64,000 nucleotides of DNA from Agromyces protaetiae (GCF_004135405.1 NZ_CP035491.1:1488001-1552000), one strand, 5' to 3'. Counted from the first letter of the stretch, positions 25,663 through 33,902 are shown. Numbers and translations: made by a program. The notes: generated by a model from the sequence alone, not told the origin.

Positions 25663-25714
25663 CCCTCGTTCCCTCCTCGACCCTCCTCCGATCCCGACAT
25701 CCAGGAGACCCTCC

Positions 25715-28700
25715 ATGTCGCAAGTCCAGCTCGACGCAGCGCGGCTCGCCGCGGACGGCGCAGCCCTGTACTCGATCGCCGAGTCCGTCTCGCGCGCAGT
25801 GCGCGCATGCGAATCGGCCCTCGCGGGCACCGGCGGCATGGCCGGCGACGACGAGTCGGCCGAGGTCTTCGCGCACGGACAAGACGGCGAGCCCGGCTAC
25901 GACTCGTACGCCGTCGACGTCATGAAGTCGGCGCTCGCGATGGCGAACACCGTTCGGGTCATCGATGCAGCACTCGGGAACACGGGCCGCGCGTACGACG
26001 GAGCCCAGCTGATCGGTGCGTTCCAATCGGCCTCGTCGTCGCGGATCCCCGAGGAGTCCCCGACGCTCACCCCGCCTTCGGCGTCGGTGCCGACCTCACT
26101 CGGCAAGGGACCCGAGGGACCGTTGGGCGAGTTCGGCAACTTCCTGCAAGACGCGCTCGCGACGATCGGCGTCGTCCTGCCCTCGGCAGACCGAGGCAAG
26201 CTCTCGAACGCCGAGTCCGCCTGGACCGAGCTCTCGAACGCGCTCACGAGCGCTCAGACCAGAGTCGGCGGCTCTTTCACGAGCGTCGCGTCGATGACGT
26301 TCCCGCAGAAGAGCACCATCCTCTCCTGCCAGCGCTCGCTCGGCGTCTCGTTCGGCAAACTCGCCGATTCCGCCGACTCGATGGCCGGTTTCGCGCGGGG
26401 CATGATGGACGAGATCGACAAGGCCTGGCAGGAGATCGGCTGGTTCATCGCGCAGATGGCGATCGAGATCGCGCTCGAGATCGGCATCGGTGCGCTGCTC
26501 GGCTCGGTGACGTTCGGCGCGGGTGCCGCAGCCATGGCCGCGAAGATCGGGTTCACCGTGCTGCGGTGGGCGCTCAAGATCGCGGCGCTCTGCAAGAAGC
26601 TCAGGACCCTCATCCAGGCCGCGCTCCGCGTCGCACGCCTCGCGATCCGCGGCGGCGTCCACGTCGCGCGCGAGACGCTCGCGGCGGGGCTTGCAAGCGG
26701 GATCACGACCGCAGGGTTCAACACCGTGCGCGGTGCGCTCGACCCGAAGTACCAGCCGCAGAACGTCCTCAACGCCGCCCTCGCCTCGGCGGCGGGCGGT
26801 GCCGGGGGCGGCGCCTTCTCGCGCGCAGGCGGGCTCGTCACAGGAGCCGTCACGCACGCCGGCGCGAAGCGCGGCATCCACCTCGCGGTCGAGGCCGCGG
26901 GCGGCGCAGTCGACGGTCTCGGCGAAGGGCTGGCGCAGTCGGGCCTGTCCGGGCAGCCCTTCGAGCCGCTCTCGGCGATGGCGGGCGGCGCCCTGCTCGG
27001 AGGCGTCCTGGCCGGACGACCGGGCGGCGGGCACGGTGCGCCTTCCTCGGCGGGTCACGGCGGCAAGGGCGGCGGCGCGCCCGACATCGACACGAGCTCG
27101 ATCCCGGGTGCGGCAGCGGGCGATGCGAAGGTCACGGGCCCGAGCGGCGGCGGCATCGACATCTCGTCTGACGCCCCGACGCCGGGTTCGGGCGGAGCGT
27201 CGAGCCAGTCGGGCGGCGGCGGCTCGGTCGACGTGAGCTCGGACGCCCCCACCGTCGGCGGCGGAAGCGCCGACGGCAGCGCGAGCGGCGGCGCGGCCGG
27301 CGGCGTCGATGTGCCGAACGCGGTCGACGCCGGCAGCGTCGATCTCGGCAACGGGTCGCCTTCGGATGCGCCTGCGCACGTGGATGCGCCATCACCTGCG
27401 TATGCGGATGCTCCGGCTCACGTGGATGCTCCCGTGCATGTGGATGGCCCGGTGCACGTGGATGCGCCGACGCACGTGGATGCGCCGAGTCATGTTGATG
27501 GGCCGGTTCATATGGATGCTCCGGTGCATGTGGATGCTCCGGTTCATGCTGACGCGCCCGTGGATGCGCCGAGTCATGTCGATGCGCCGGTGCACGCGGA
27601 TGCCTCGGTGGACGTGGATGCGCCGAGTCATGTCGATGCCCCGCCGCATGCGGACGCTCCCGCGCACGTCGACGCTCCGGTGCACGCGGATGCTCCCGTG
27701 CATGCCGAGGCTCCGGCCCAGGCCGACACGCCTGCCCGACTCGACGACGCGACCGCGGCGTCTGAGGCATCCGGTGAGCCCGAGGCATCCGGAGAGCCCG
27801 AGACATCCGGAGACCCCCAGGCGACTGACCTCGACGAGGCGACCGGCCACTCGGAGTCGCTCGTGCTCGAGCCCGAGGCGGCGGCGGCGGCCGGAGGCGG
27901 CCTGGCCGCCGGCGCGGCGGCGCTCGGGTTCCGTCCGCGGATCGTCCAGACGTTCCTCCCGACGCACACCCCCGGGGGTTCGGCGCCCGCCGCGCCCGCT
28001 CCGCACGGCGCCGCCCCTGCAACGGGCACGCCGGGCCACGGTTCCGCCGACGCCTCGCAGACGACGCCGGCGACCCCGGCGGCGCCCGGCGCCGACAGCC
28101 CCGGAGCGCACCCGGCCGACACCGCATCGACGCCCGAGTCCGCCGCACACAACACGACGACCCGCACGATCGACGACATCGACTCGGCGCTTGCGAAGAT
28201 CAACCCGCACTACGACCCGTCCGACCCGGCGAACGGCTACGCGACGAACTGCGGCAAGACGTCGGCGAACCTCAACGACTTCTTGAACGGCGCGTCGAGC
28301 TCCGAGGCATCCACCGGCACCCTCGACGTCGCGCAGATGGAAGCGCGAACCGGCAACCCGCAGACCGCCGCCACACCCGACCAGATCGCGTCGACGCTCA
28401 CCGCGATGGGGCCGGGGTCGCATTGCGTCGTCGGCATCGACCGGTCGACCGGCGATGGGCACTGGTTCAACGCGTACTTCGACGGCGACACGGTATGGGC
28501 GCTCGACGCGCAGTCGGGTACCCGCACGCCGTGGCCGCCGCACGAGCCCGACGCGACGAACTGGGATGTCTCGATCCGACCCGAGCACATCGTGAACGCC
28601 GACGGGACGAAGCCGCACGCGCTGTCGGCGGTCGGCGCCCAGGCCCACGCCGACGTCGACGCCCAGGGCGCCGACCGCGGTGCCCGCGGCCCCGGCTGGA

Positions 28701-29911
28701 ACAGCCAGGCGACGGTGCCGCCGACCCACGCCGACGTGCGAACCGGCACGATCTCGGAATTCACAACTTCGAACTCCTCGGGGCCGGAGTCGTCGGCCCC
28801 GGCCGAGTCGGTCGACACCGACTCTACAGAGCCGGACACGCTCGAGAAGTCCTCCGACGCTGCGACGGAGGCCGCCACCGGGGTCGACAGCGACTCCGCT
28901 GTCGACGATCCGATCGCCGACGGGCCCGTCCAGTCGCCGGTTGCCGAGGTCCTCTACCACCCGGTGCTCGACGAGGCGTTCCAGCACCTGCAGACACCGG
29001 AGGCTCGCGCCACGGCGATCCACGTCGTCAACGGGCTCGGCGTTACCGTCGACCGGGGGCGCTTCCTGAACAACTGCCACTACGTCGTCAACGCGCTCGA
29101 GCTCCGGTTCCGCGGTTACGACGTGGTCGCGAGCCCTACCGTGGTCGGCGCGCAGGCGGACTCTTCCACAGGAGCGGTCGATCTCTCCTACGAGGGCCGC
29201 TTCACCCACAGCATCGCCGCCGATTGGGTGAAAGCCGACGGTAGTCGACGTGACTTCGAGAACCTCGGCGACTCCCAGGGATCGACACCCATGGAGGCCC
29301 TGGAAGCCCTGACGGACTCGTGGCCCGAGGGCGGCCGCGGGTTCATCGCCGGGTACTGGAAGACCGGTGGCGGTCACATCTTCACCGTGGTGAAGGAAGC
29401 CGATGGCGTGAAGCTGTACGACGGTCAGGTGAACGACACCGACGCTTCCGGGTATCTCGACGAGATGCACTTCAACGAGACCTCGATCGCGCCGTGGAGG
29501 GACATCATGGTCATGCGGGTGGACGATCTACTGCCCACGAGTGAGGTGGTGAAGACCTCGAAGCCGTGGACGCAGTCTGAGTACCAGCTGATGCTCGACT
29601 GGCGCGATGCGGCCGCTCCCTCAGCCCGTCCGCAACAGATGATCGACCGTGAGGTTGCAGCCAACGAGCGGTGGCGGGCGCGCAACGACGAGCTCATCGA
29701 CGAGCGGATCGCGATCTTGCGCGATCCCGCGACAAGCATGGTCGAGGCGGTTCGCCTCCAGGGCGAGATTCAGGCGCTTCGCGACCAGAACCTCCGCCTG
29801 GAAGCCGGCGCCGTGCAGTTCAAGCTCGAGATCGCGCCCCCTACGGCCGCTCCGGCGGCTGCGCCCTCGGCCGCCGGAGCGGCGCCCGGCGCGGGGCGAA
29901 GCGCCTCGTGA
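25715..29911 (+). CDS. Large type VII-secreted polymorphic toxin with two papain-like C-terminal modules
   Basis: A 1398-aa predicted effector. Residues 1-110 are a WXG100-like helical domain lacking the Trp. Residues 240-330 include a hydrophobic stretch (IGALLGSVTFGAGAAAMAAK), then a Gly-rich region. About 549-680 is an HVDAP-type hexapeptide repeat. A papain-fold module (Tox-PL-like) follows at about 820-960, with candidate catalytic Cys846 (ATNCGKTS), His916 (DGHWFNAYFD) and Asp931 (WALDAQSG). A second module at about 1080-1270 has Cys1121 (LNNCHYVVNALELRFRGYD), His1221 (GGGHIFTVV) and Asp1236 (VKLYDGQ), the same Cys-His-Asp order. Tox-PL domains act as proteases or deamidases. A small immunity candidate follows 49 bases later. 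Confidence 0.85.
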   Translation: MSQVQLDAARLAADGAALYSIAESVSRAVRACESALAGTGGMAGDDESAEVFAHGQDGEPGYDSYAVDVMKSALAMANTVRVIDAALGNTGRAYDGAQLIGAFQSASSSRIPEESPTLTPPSASVPTSLGKGPEGPLGEFGNFLQDALATIGVVLPSADRGKLSNAESAWTELSNALTSAQTRVGGSFTSVASMTFPQKSTILSCQRSLGVSFGKLADSADSMAGFARGMMDEIDKAWQEIGWFIAQMAIEIALEIGIGALLGSVTFGAGAAAMAAKIGFTVLRWALKIAALCKKLRTLIQAALRVARLAIRGGVHVARETLAAGLASGITTAGFNTVRGALDPKYQPQNVLNAALASAAGGAGGGAFSRAGGLVTGAVTHAGAKRGIHLAVEAAGGAVDGLGEGLAQSGLSGQPFEPLSAMAGGALLGGVLAGRPGGGHGAPSSAGHGGKGGGAPDIDTSSIPGAAAGDAKVTGPSGGGIDISSDAPTPGSGGASSQSGGGGSVDVSSDAPTVGGGSADGSASGGAAGGVDVPNAVDAGSVDLGNGSPSDAPAHVDAPSPAYADAPAHVDAPVHVDGPVHVDAPTHVDAPSHVDGPVHMDAPVHVDAPVHADAPVDAPSHVDAPVHADASVDVDAPSHVDAPPHADAPAHVDAPVHADAPVHAEAPAQADTPARLDDATAASEASGEPEASGEPETSGDPQATDLDEATGHSESLVLEPEAAAAAGGGLAAGAAALGFRPRIVQTFLPTHTPGGSAPAAPAPHGAAPATGTPGHGSADASQTTPATPAAPGADSPGAHPADTASTPESAAHNTTTRTIDDIDSALAKINPHYDPSDPANGYATNCGKTSANLNDFLNGASSSEASTGTLDVAQMEARTGNPQTAATPDQIASTLTAMGPGSHCVVGIDRSTGDGHWFNAYFDGDTVWALDAQSGTRTPWPPHEPDATNWDVSIRPEHIVNADGTKPHALSAVGAQAHADVDAQGADRGARGPGWNSQATVPPTHADVRTGTISEFTTSNSSGPESSAPAESVDTDSTEPDTLEKSSDAATEAATGVDSDSAVDDPIADGPVQSPVAEVLYHPVLDEAFQHLQTPEARATAIHVVNGLGVTVDRGRFLNNCHYVVNALELRFRGYDVVASPTVVGAQADSSTGAVDLSYEGRFTHSIAADWVKADGSRRDFENLGDSQGSTPMEALEALTDSWPEGGRGFIAGYWKTGGGHIFTVVKEADGVKLYDGQVNDTDASGYLDEMHFNETSIAPWRDIMVMRVDDLLPTSEVVKTSKPWTQSEYQLMLDWRDAAAPSARPQQMIDREVAANERWRARNDELIDERIAILRDPATSMVEAVRLQGEIQALRDQNLRLEAGAVQFKLEIAPPTAAPAAAPSAAGAAPGAGRSAS
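27364..27730 (+). repeat. 18-bp-period coding repeat encoding HVDAPx hexapeptides
   Basis: About twenty degenerate units such as HVDAPV, HVDGPV, HVDAPS, HMDAPV and HADAPA, each 18 bases, with two shortened units (HADAPVDAPS; HADASVDVDAPS). Third-base variation between units shows the array is not freshly amplified. His and Asp recur every six residues. Confidence 0.9.
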
Positions 29912-29960
29912 CGAACGGTCGGGGAGGGTATGTCCAGGACGGGGAGCGAGACTAGGGGTT

Positions 29961-30248
29961 ATGGTGACGATCCAGGAAGCACGTCGATCGCTCGAGCGGT
30001 ATTTTGCCGAGCACCCGCCCGCGATCTCGGGCGATCTGTACATCGGCGACGAGTGGTTCGAGGACGATCAGGACTACTTGCCCGTGTGGGGGTCTCGTCA
30101 GTTCTACGTCGACGGCCTCGAGGCGTTCGCCCGCTGGGACAACCTCGCGATCTTCGTAGACAAGCGGACCGGCGAGGTCCGCAAAGACTTCCACACCCCG
30201 AACTTCGCGAAGATCAGGAGGATGACGCCGGTCGCAGCGTCGAGCTGA
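29961..30248 (+). CDS. Candidate immunity protein for the upstream toxin
   Basis: A 95-aa acidic protein starting at ATG 29961 (GTG 29964 also possible), 49 bases after the toxin stop. The composition and pattern (SGDLYIGDEWFEDDQDYLPV, then EAFARWDNLAIFVDKRTGEV) resemble small immunity proteins such as the YrhB/Imm35 group, where a VDKxTGxV strand is common. That family assignment is tentative. Position directly after a polymorphic toxin is the main evidence. It lacks a signal peptide or membrane helix, which fits neutralisation of a cytosol-acting toxin. Confidence 0.65.
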   Translation: MVTIQEARRSLERYFAEHPPAISGDLYIGDEWFEDDQDYLPVWGSRQFYVDGLEAFARWDNLAIFVDKRTGEVRKDFHTPNFAKIRRMTPVAASS

Positions 30249-30420
30249 CCACGCCCCGCCGGAAATCGAGTCGTCCGTCAAGGCGGTCAACGAGAACGGT
30301 ATGCGTTCGAGAAGCGTTTCGCATTCAACTGCCACTTCGTCGTGAAAGCACTCGAGTTGCGTTTCCGCGGCTACGTCGGCGGACCCGTCCCTTCGGCCTG
30401 CATCGAAGGGCTGCACGCCA
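30249..30420 (+). pseudogene. Remnant of a second papain-like toxin cassette
   Basis: Between the two immunity-like genes the frame beginning after 30248 reads KRFAFNCHFVVKALELRFRG (codons within about 30306-30372). It aligns with LNNCHYVVNALELRFRGYD around Cys1121 of the main toxin. Upstream, another frame reads VKAVNENG, matching the HVVNGLG region before that Cys, so at least one frame break lies near 30311. After about 30380 similarity is lost and no His or Asp partner motif is found. It is a truncated, orphan C-terminal toxin module of the kind left by cassette exchange in polymorphic toxin loci. Confidence 0.6.
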
Positions 30421-30549
30421 CCGATGCGCCCGGGGCACCGTGGTCCGCAACGGTCTCGCGGACCAGGCTCGGCGGCGGCCGGTTGCACAGTCGCAGGTCG
30501 CCGCTTCCTCCCGTGTGCTTCCCGGATTCGGTTACCGAGGTCGGAGGGG

Positions 30550-31022
30550 GTGTGGTTGCCCGTGTGGCCCTCGATCGTCAGCGAGCGTGTCCTCGAGCTG
30601 GCGGACTACCAAGACAGCGCTCGCCCGCTCGATTGGGTCGTCTCGTCAGTGCTGGAGATTCCCGACCTCGGCATGCAGATCTACGCGAGCTCCCGCTGGT
30701 CGGCCTCGACGGTGGAGTGGTTGCGAGTGATGCCGGTCGCAGGGTTGGCCGGACTGGCTCGGATCGTGACCGAGGCGGAGCTTCCGGCGGGATGGCGGAC
30801 CGTTGTCGTCATCAATCAGTGGTCGTGGGAGGTCGAGGAGGACTGTGGACGAAAGGGGTGTGGCCACCCAAGCGCTGCCTGCTCCCGTTCGACGAGATCT
30901 CGGAGTTCAGGTTCACGGTCGTCGAAGGAGAGCTCGATCGCGCGATGAGTCAACACATTGGACCGACATACTTGGAGGCGGTCGGTCTGCTCGACCGGGA
31001 ATGGGATGAAGGAAACGCATGA
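30550..31022 (+). pseudogene. Second immunity-like gene, frameshifted by one base
   Basis: Reading starts at GTG 30550 (GGAGGGGG just upstream) with VSERVLELADYQDSARPLDW, WSASTVEWLRVMPVAGL and VVINQWSWEVEED. At about 30840-30844 the frame is lost. Adding one C (GAC-CTG-TGG) continues as LWTKGVWPPKRCLLPFDEIS through REWDEGNA to the TGA at 31020-31022. The repaired protein is about 157 aa, Trp-rich and acidic, with no membrane segment. Its stop overlaps the start of the next gene (ATGA), which supports the repaired frame as the real one. It would be the cognate immunity gene of the remnant cassette at 30249. Confidence 0.65.
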
Positions 31023-32179
31023 CCACACTGCAGAAGGCGGTGACCCCCGCGATGTCGGCGGCGATCCTCGAGCACGGCTTCGATCGGTTATCGGGGTTCG
31101 TGGTGCGCCGTGCCGATGTGCAAGACCTGACGACTCCAGGCGACCTCTACCGCGTCCACGCGCTCGGCTTCCCCGGCACGCCGTTCACGCCCGATGGACC
31201 GATCGACGTGCTCGTCTTCGAGGTGTCGCCGACGATGCGGTTCGACGACGCGATCGGCGGCACGACGCGTGAAGACCTCGAGCGCACCGGCGGGGTGTTC
31301 CTCGACCGCGCGCCGTTCACCGGCACGGGGTTCGCGCCGTTCGAGCGGGCGGTGCCGGTGTGGTGGCTTCGGCCGGCGCGAATGGCGCCGGGCACGCAGC
31401 TCGTTCGGTTCGAGAACGGGCGAGAACCGCGCGTGCTCGCCGAGTATGCGGATGTTGCGACCGGGTGGAGGGTCCTGGGGAACGTCGCAGGGCGGCTGCC
31501 CGCATCGCCGTCGGCGTACGTCGGCGGCTATGCGAAGGTCGGCGGGGCTTCGCGGCTCGCTGATCTGGTCGGCGGTCGGGTCGTCGTGTTGGACCCGTCG
31601 ACGGGGGCTCCGCTCGTACCGGCGCCGAGCGAGATCGAGCAGTTCTTCGAGCTCGAGGTGCTCGCCGTGTGGAACGGTCTCGATGTTCGCGTGGTCGGGT
31701 CCTGGTCGCAGGACGGGCAGACGATGAACCGGGTGGCGTACCTGGGGCACGACGCCGACCTGGCCGAGGCCCTGAGGCTGCAGAAGCTCGAGGCGGGCGT
31801 CTACGAGGCGACGGTGCCCGAGGCGAGCCTCACCGAGGTGCGGCACACGGTCGTCGAGGTCGCTCTCGGCGATTCCGCGGCCGGAGCATCCGAAGCGGAT
31901 GCCTCGGCGTCGACCCTCGACCGCCTGGTCGACGTGGGTCGTGCCCTGTTCGCGAAGCTCACCGAGAACCCGACGCTCAACGTGATCGAGTTGCCCGACG
32001 GCCTCGGGGTGTGTCTCGTGCATGCGGTGCGCGGCGGCGGCAAGATCTACGTCGCGCCCGATGAGTCGGCGCTCTTCGTCGGGTCGGCGGTCGATTTCGA
32101 GGCGGGTCTGGGGGCGTTCCGCGACGGGGTGCGCACGCCGCTCGAGAAGTTCACGATTTCGCGCGGCGGCAACGGGTGA
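31019..32179 (+). CDS. Unknown protein in the toxin/immunity array
   Basis: A 386-aa soluble protein starting at ATG 31019, overlapping the repaired upstream frame. AAGGA lies 5 bases upstream. The N-terminal half contains GDLYRVHALGFPGTPFTPDG and PVWWLRPARMAPGTQLVRFE; the central part has GGYAKVGGASRLADLVGG and a repeated beta-strand pattern. The C-terminal part (NPTLNVIELPDGLGVCLVH, GGGKIYVAPDESALFVGSAV) looks like a separate domain. There are no signal peptide, membrane helices or catalytic motifs that I recognise. GTGA overlap with the next gene implies coupled expression. It may be an immunity or accessory protein, but no family is recognised. Confidence 0.7.
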   Translation: MTTLQKAVTPAMSAAILEHGFDRLSGFVVRRADVQDLTTPGDLYRVHALGFPGTPFTPDGPIDVLVFEVSPTMRFDDAIGGTTREDLERTGGVFLDRAPFTGTGFAPFERAVPVWWLRPARMAPGTQLVRFENGREPRVLAEYADVATGWRVLGNVAGRLPASPSAYVGGYAKVGGASRLADLVGGRVVVLDPSTGAPLVPAPSEIEQFFELEVLAVWNGLDVRVVGSWSQDGQTMNRVAYLGHDADLAEALRLQKLEAGVYEATVPEASLTEVRHTVVEVALGDSAAGASEADASASTLDRLVDVGRALFAKLTENPTLNVIELPDGLGVCLVHAVRGGGKIYVAPDESALFVGSAVDFEAGLGAFRDGVRTPLEKFTISRGGNG

Positions 32180-32517
32180 GCGCCGCCGCGCTCGAAGATC
32201 GCTGCAATCGGTTGCGGCAGCCGGTCACCGAGCTCGTCGCGACGAGCCTCGGTGCGGCGTATCGCCCGCAAGACCTGCCGACCCTGCGCACGGCGATCGC
32301 GGCCGTGCGGGAGATCCTCGCGGAAGATCCGTCCGAGCTTCCCGAAGGCGCGCTGCGCGCGTGGCTGCCGACGGGGCTCCGCAACCTCGACCGTATGGAC
32401 GAGGCGCTCGACGCGGGCGACGCGGCCAAGTCCTACGCGATCCTCACCGACAAGACCGACGGCTTCTTCCAGCTGACCATCGGGTGCGCCGGGTTCGTGG
32501 GGTGGGCGACGGCCTGA
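32176..32517 (+). CDS. Small helical protein of unknown function
   Basis: A 113-aa protein starting at GTG 32176, which overlaps the stop of the preceding gene (GTGA). It is predicted mostly helical (LPTLRTAIAAVREILAEDPS, LRNLDRMDEALDAGDAAKSY), ending in a hydrophobic segment FFQLTIGCAGFVGWATA. It is the last gene of the toxin-downstream operon. The coupled arrangement with the 31019 gene suggests the two proteins act together. No family is recognised. Confidence 0.65.
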   Translation: MSAAALEDRCNRLRQPVTELVATSLGAAYRPQDLPTLRTAIAAVREILAEDPSELPEGALRAWLPTGLRNLDRMDEALDAGDAAKSYAILTDKTDGFFQLTIGCAGFVGWATA

Positions 32518-32551
32518 CCGCGTGACCAGCGCCGGGGCGAACTCGCGGGCG

Positions 32552-32557
32552 TAGCCT
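32552..32557 (+). promoter_or_regulatory. -10-like hexamer placed for leaderless transcription
   Basis: TAGCCT ends 6 bases before the GTG at 32564, matching the TANNNT -10 of actinobacteria. Transcription would start at or next to the start codon, giving a leaderless mRNA. This is inferred from spacing only. Confidence 0.45.
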
Positions 32558-32563
32558 CGAAGG

Positions 32564-33070
32564 GTGAGCGAGCCGCGACATCCAGACGACCTTCCGCCCG
32601 CGCCCGACCGCACGTCGTGGATCGTCGCGGGGTTCGCGGCCGCCCTGCATCTCGCGCTCGTCGTCGCCGTCTTCGGCTTCGTGAGCCTTCTCTCCGAGAC
32701 CGACGTCGTGACCGACCCCGCCGTGGGCGTCCTCGTGGCACCCGTCGCGGTCGGGGCATCCACTCTCGCGGTGCTCGTCGTGCTGGGACTGCGGCTTCGC
32801 CGCCCCGACCGTATGGCGGCGACCGTCGCGCTCAGCGCGGCGGGCGCATGGCTCGCGTTCGCGGTCGTCGCGACGGTCGGGCACATCCTGCGGACGACGG
32901 GCAACGTGCTCGAGAGCGTCCTGTTCGGCCTCGGACTCGGCGGCGGATGGGTCGGGCTCGCGGTCGCGGCCTCCGGGGCTATCGTCGCCGTCGCGGCCGT
33001 GCTCGTCGCGCGCGGGCGGCGCGGCGGGATGGCCAGGCCGCGCTGGCCGTGGGAGCGCGACGACGAGTGA
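32564..33070 (+). CDS. Four-helix membrane protein of unknown function
   Basis: A 168-aa integral membrane protein starting at GTG 32564. Helices are at SWIVAGFAAALHLALVVAVF, GVLVAPVAVGASTLAVLVVL, ALSAAGAWLAFAVVATVGHI and WVGLAVAASGAIVAVAAVLV. A Pro/Asp-rich cytoplasmic N-terminus and a basic/Trp C-terminus (RPRWPWERDDE) flank them. The pattern resembles small uncharacterised membrane proteins common in Microbacteriaceae. It appears to have its own leaderless promoter and is probably independent of the toxin array. Confidence 0.72.
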   Translation: MSEPRHPDDLPPAPDRTSWIVAGFAAALHLALVVAVFGFVSLLSETDVVTDPAVGVLVAPVAVGASTLAVLVVLGLRLRRPDRMAATVALSAAGAWLAFAVVATVGHILRTTGNVLESVLFGLGLGGGWVGLAVAASGAIVAVAAVLVARGRRGGMARPRWPWERDDE

Positions 33071-33150
33071 GCGGATGCCCCGGGGCCGCCGTTGGGCGCA
33101 CCGCCACGCCATTCGACCCCCGGAAACGGGGGAGCGGGTCGGCATCGCAG

Positions 33151-33156
33151 TATCGT
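33151..33156 (+). promoter_or_regulatory. -10-like hexamer upstream of the 33165 gene
   Basis: TATCGT lies 8 bases before GTG 33165, again consistent with leaderless or very short-leader transcription. No clear ribosome binding site precedes this GTG. Confidence 0.45.
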
Positions 33157-33164
33157 GAACTCCC

Positions 33165-33812
33165 GTGGAGGGCTCGATCGAAGCGCGCGTGAGCCACGAG
33201 GTCGACCGGTGGCTCCAGTGGCTGCCGCGGTGGCGGCCGGGCACGCACCGCGCGCGCGTGCGGCTCTGTCAGAAGTGCTTCGGCTCGCCCATCTTGCAGG
33301 CGGCGGGGCTCGACGTCGACGTGCCGCATCCCGTGCAGCACGCGTTCTCGATGCGCATGAAGGGCATCATCGACACGGCGGTCGACGACTACACGGCGCG
33401 GAACCTCCCGCTCCTGCACCGCGAGATCCGTCTCGCGGAGGATCGCAAGGCGCGCCGCGGCTATCGTGCCGCCGAGGGGCTCGACCCCGAGTTCCGGGGG
33501 CTCGAGCTCGACCCCGAGCCCGTGCCCGACCAGCCGTTCCTGTTCACGCTGTCGGGCCTCGAGGCCGACGTCGCCGCACAGGCCGCGGAGCCCGCGCCGC
33601 GGCCGTTCACTCCGCAGGAGAAGGAGGCGCTCCGCGAGGAGGTGCGCCTCGCCGACGAGTTCGCGAAGCAGCTGGGCCGGCGCATCTGCGTCGAGCTCGT
33701 GCAGCACCGGCGCCGCATCGGCAACGCGGTCGAGCGGCTCGTCGAGCCGCAGGTGGCCGAGCTCCTCGCCGATCTCGACCGCGAGCTCGACGCGCCCGGA
33801 TGGCCGGGTTGA
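33165..33812 (+). CDS. Conserved actinobacterial protein of unknown function upstream of rpsL
   Basis: A 215-aa soluble, charged protein starting at GTG 33165. It contains RVRLCQKCFGSPILQAAGLD, with C-x2-C, and a helical basic segment (GIIDTAVDDYTARNLPLLHR). The C-terminal half is a long charged helix region (PQEKEALREEVRLADEFAKQ; IGNAVERLVEPQVAELLADL) with coiled-coil character. Proteins of this kind are sometimes labelled spermidine/putrescine transporter components in actinobacteria, but nothing here resembles a transporter or binding protein: there is no signal peptide or lipobox. Function unknown. Confidence 0.7.
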   Translation: MEGSIEARVSHEVDRWLQWLPRWRPGTHRARVRLCQKCFGSPILQAAGLDVDVPHPVQHAFSMRMKGIIDTAVDDYTARNLPLLHREIRLAEDRKARRGYRAAEGLDPEFRGLELDPEPVPDQPFLFTLSGLEADVAAQAAEPAPRPFTPQEKEALREEVRLADEFAKQLGRRICVELVQHRRRIGNAVERLVEPQVAELLADLDRELDAPGWPG

Positions 33813-33817
33813 CGGGC

Positions 33818-33866
33818 CGGATGCCACGGTGTTCCGCCGCCCGCGAACACGGCCCCGGGGCATCCG
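33818..33866 (+). terminator. Nested hairpin terminator using the GGATGCC/GGCATCC word
   Basis: Outer arms CGGATGCC (33818-33825) and GGCATCCG (33859-33866); inner arms GTGTTC (33829-33834) and GAACAC (33845-33850). Placed just after the 33165 gene and before the str-operon promoter. Confidence 0.65.
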
Positions 33867-33873
33867 ACCTCAT

Positions 33874-33902
33874 TTGACCGCGACGTTACGCGGCATTACA
33901 CT
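33874..33902 (+). promoter_or_regulatory. Promoter of the rpsL-rpsG-fusA-tuf (str) operon
   Basis: TTGACC (33874-33879), 17-base spacer, TACACT (33897-33902), a good match to actinobacterial sigma-A promoters (TTGACN-N17-TANNNT). A palindrome ACACT-N6-AGTGT (33898-33913) overlaps the -10 and expected start. The resulting leader before rpsL is about 195 bases with no evident ORF. Confidence 0.65.

Noticed and set aside
27364..27730. 18-base repeats considered as a CRISPR array
   Set aside because: There are no unique spacers; the units are contiguous, in frame, and encode a regular hexapeptide inside a continuous 1398-codon gene. No cas genes are present.
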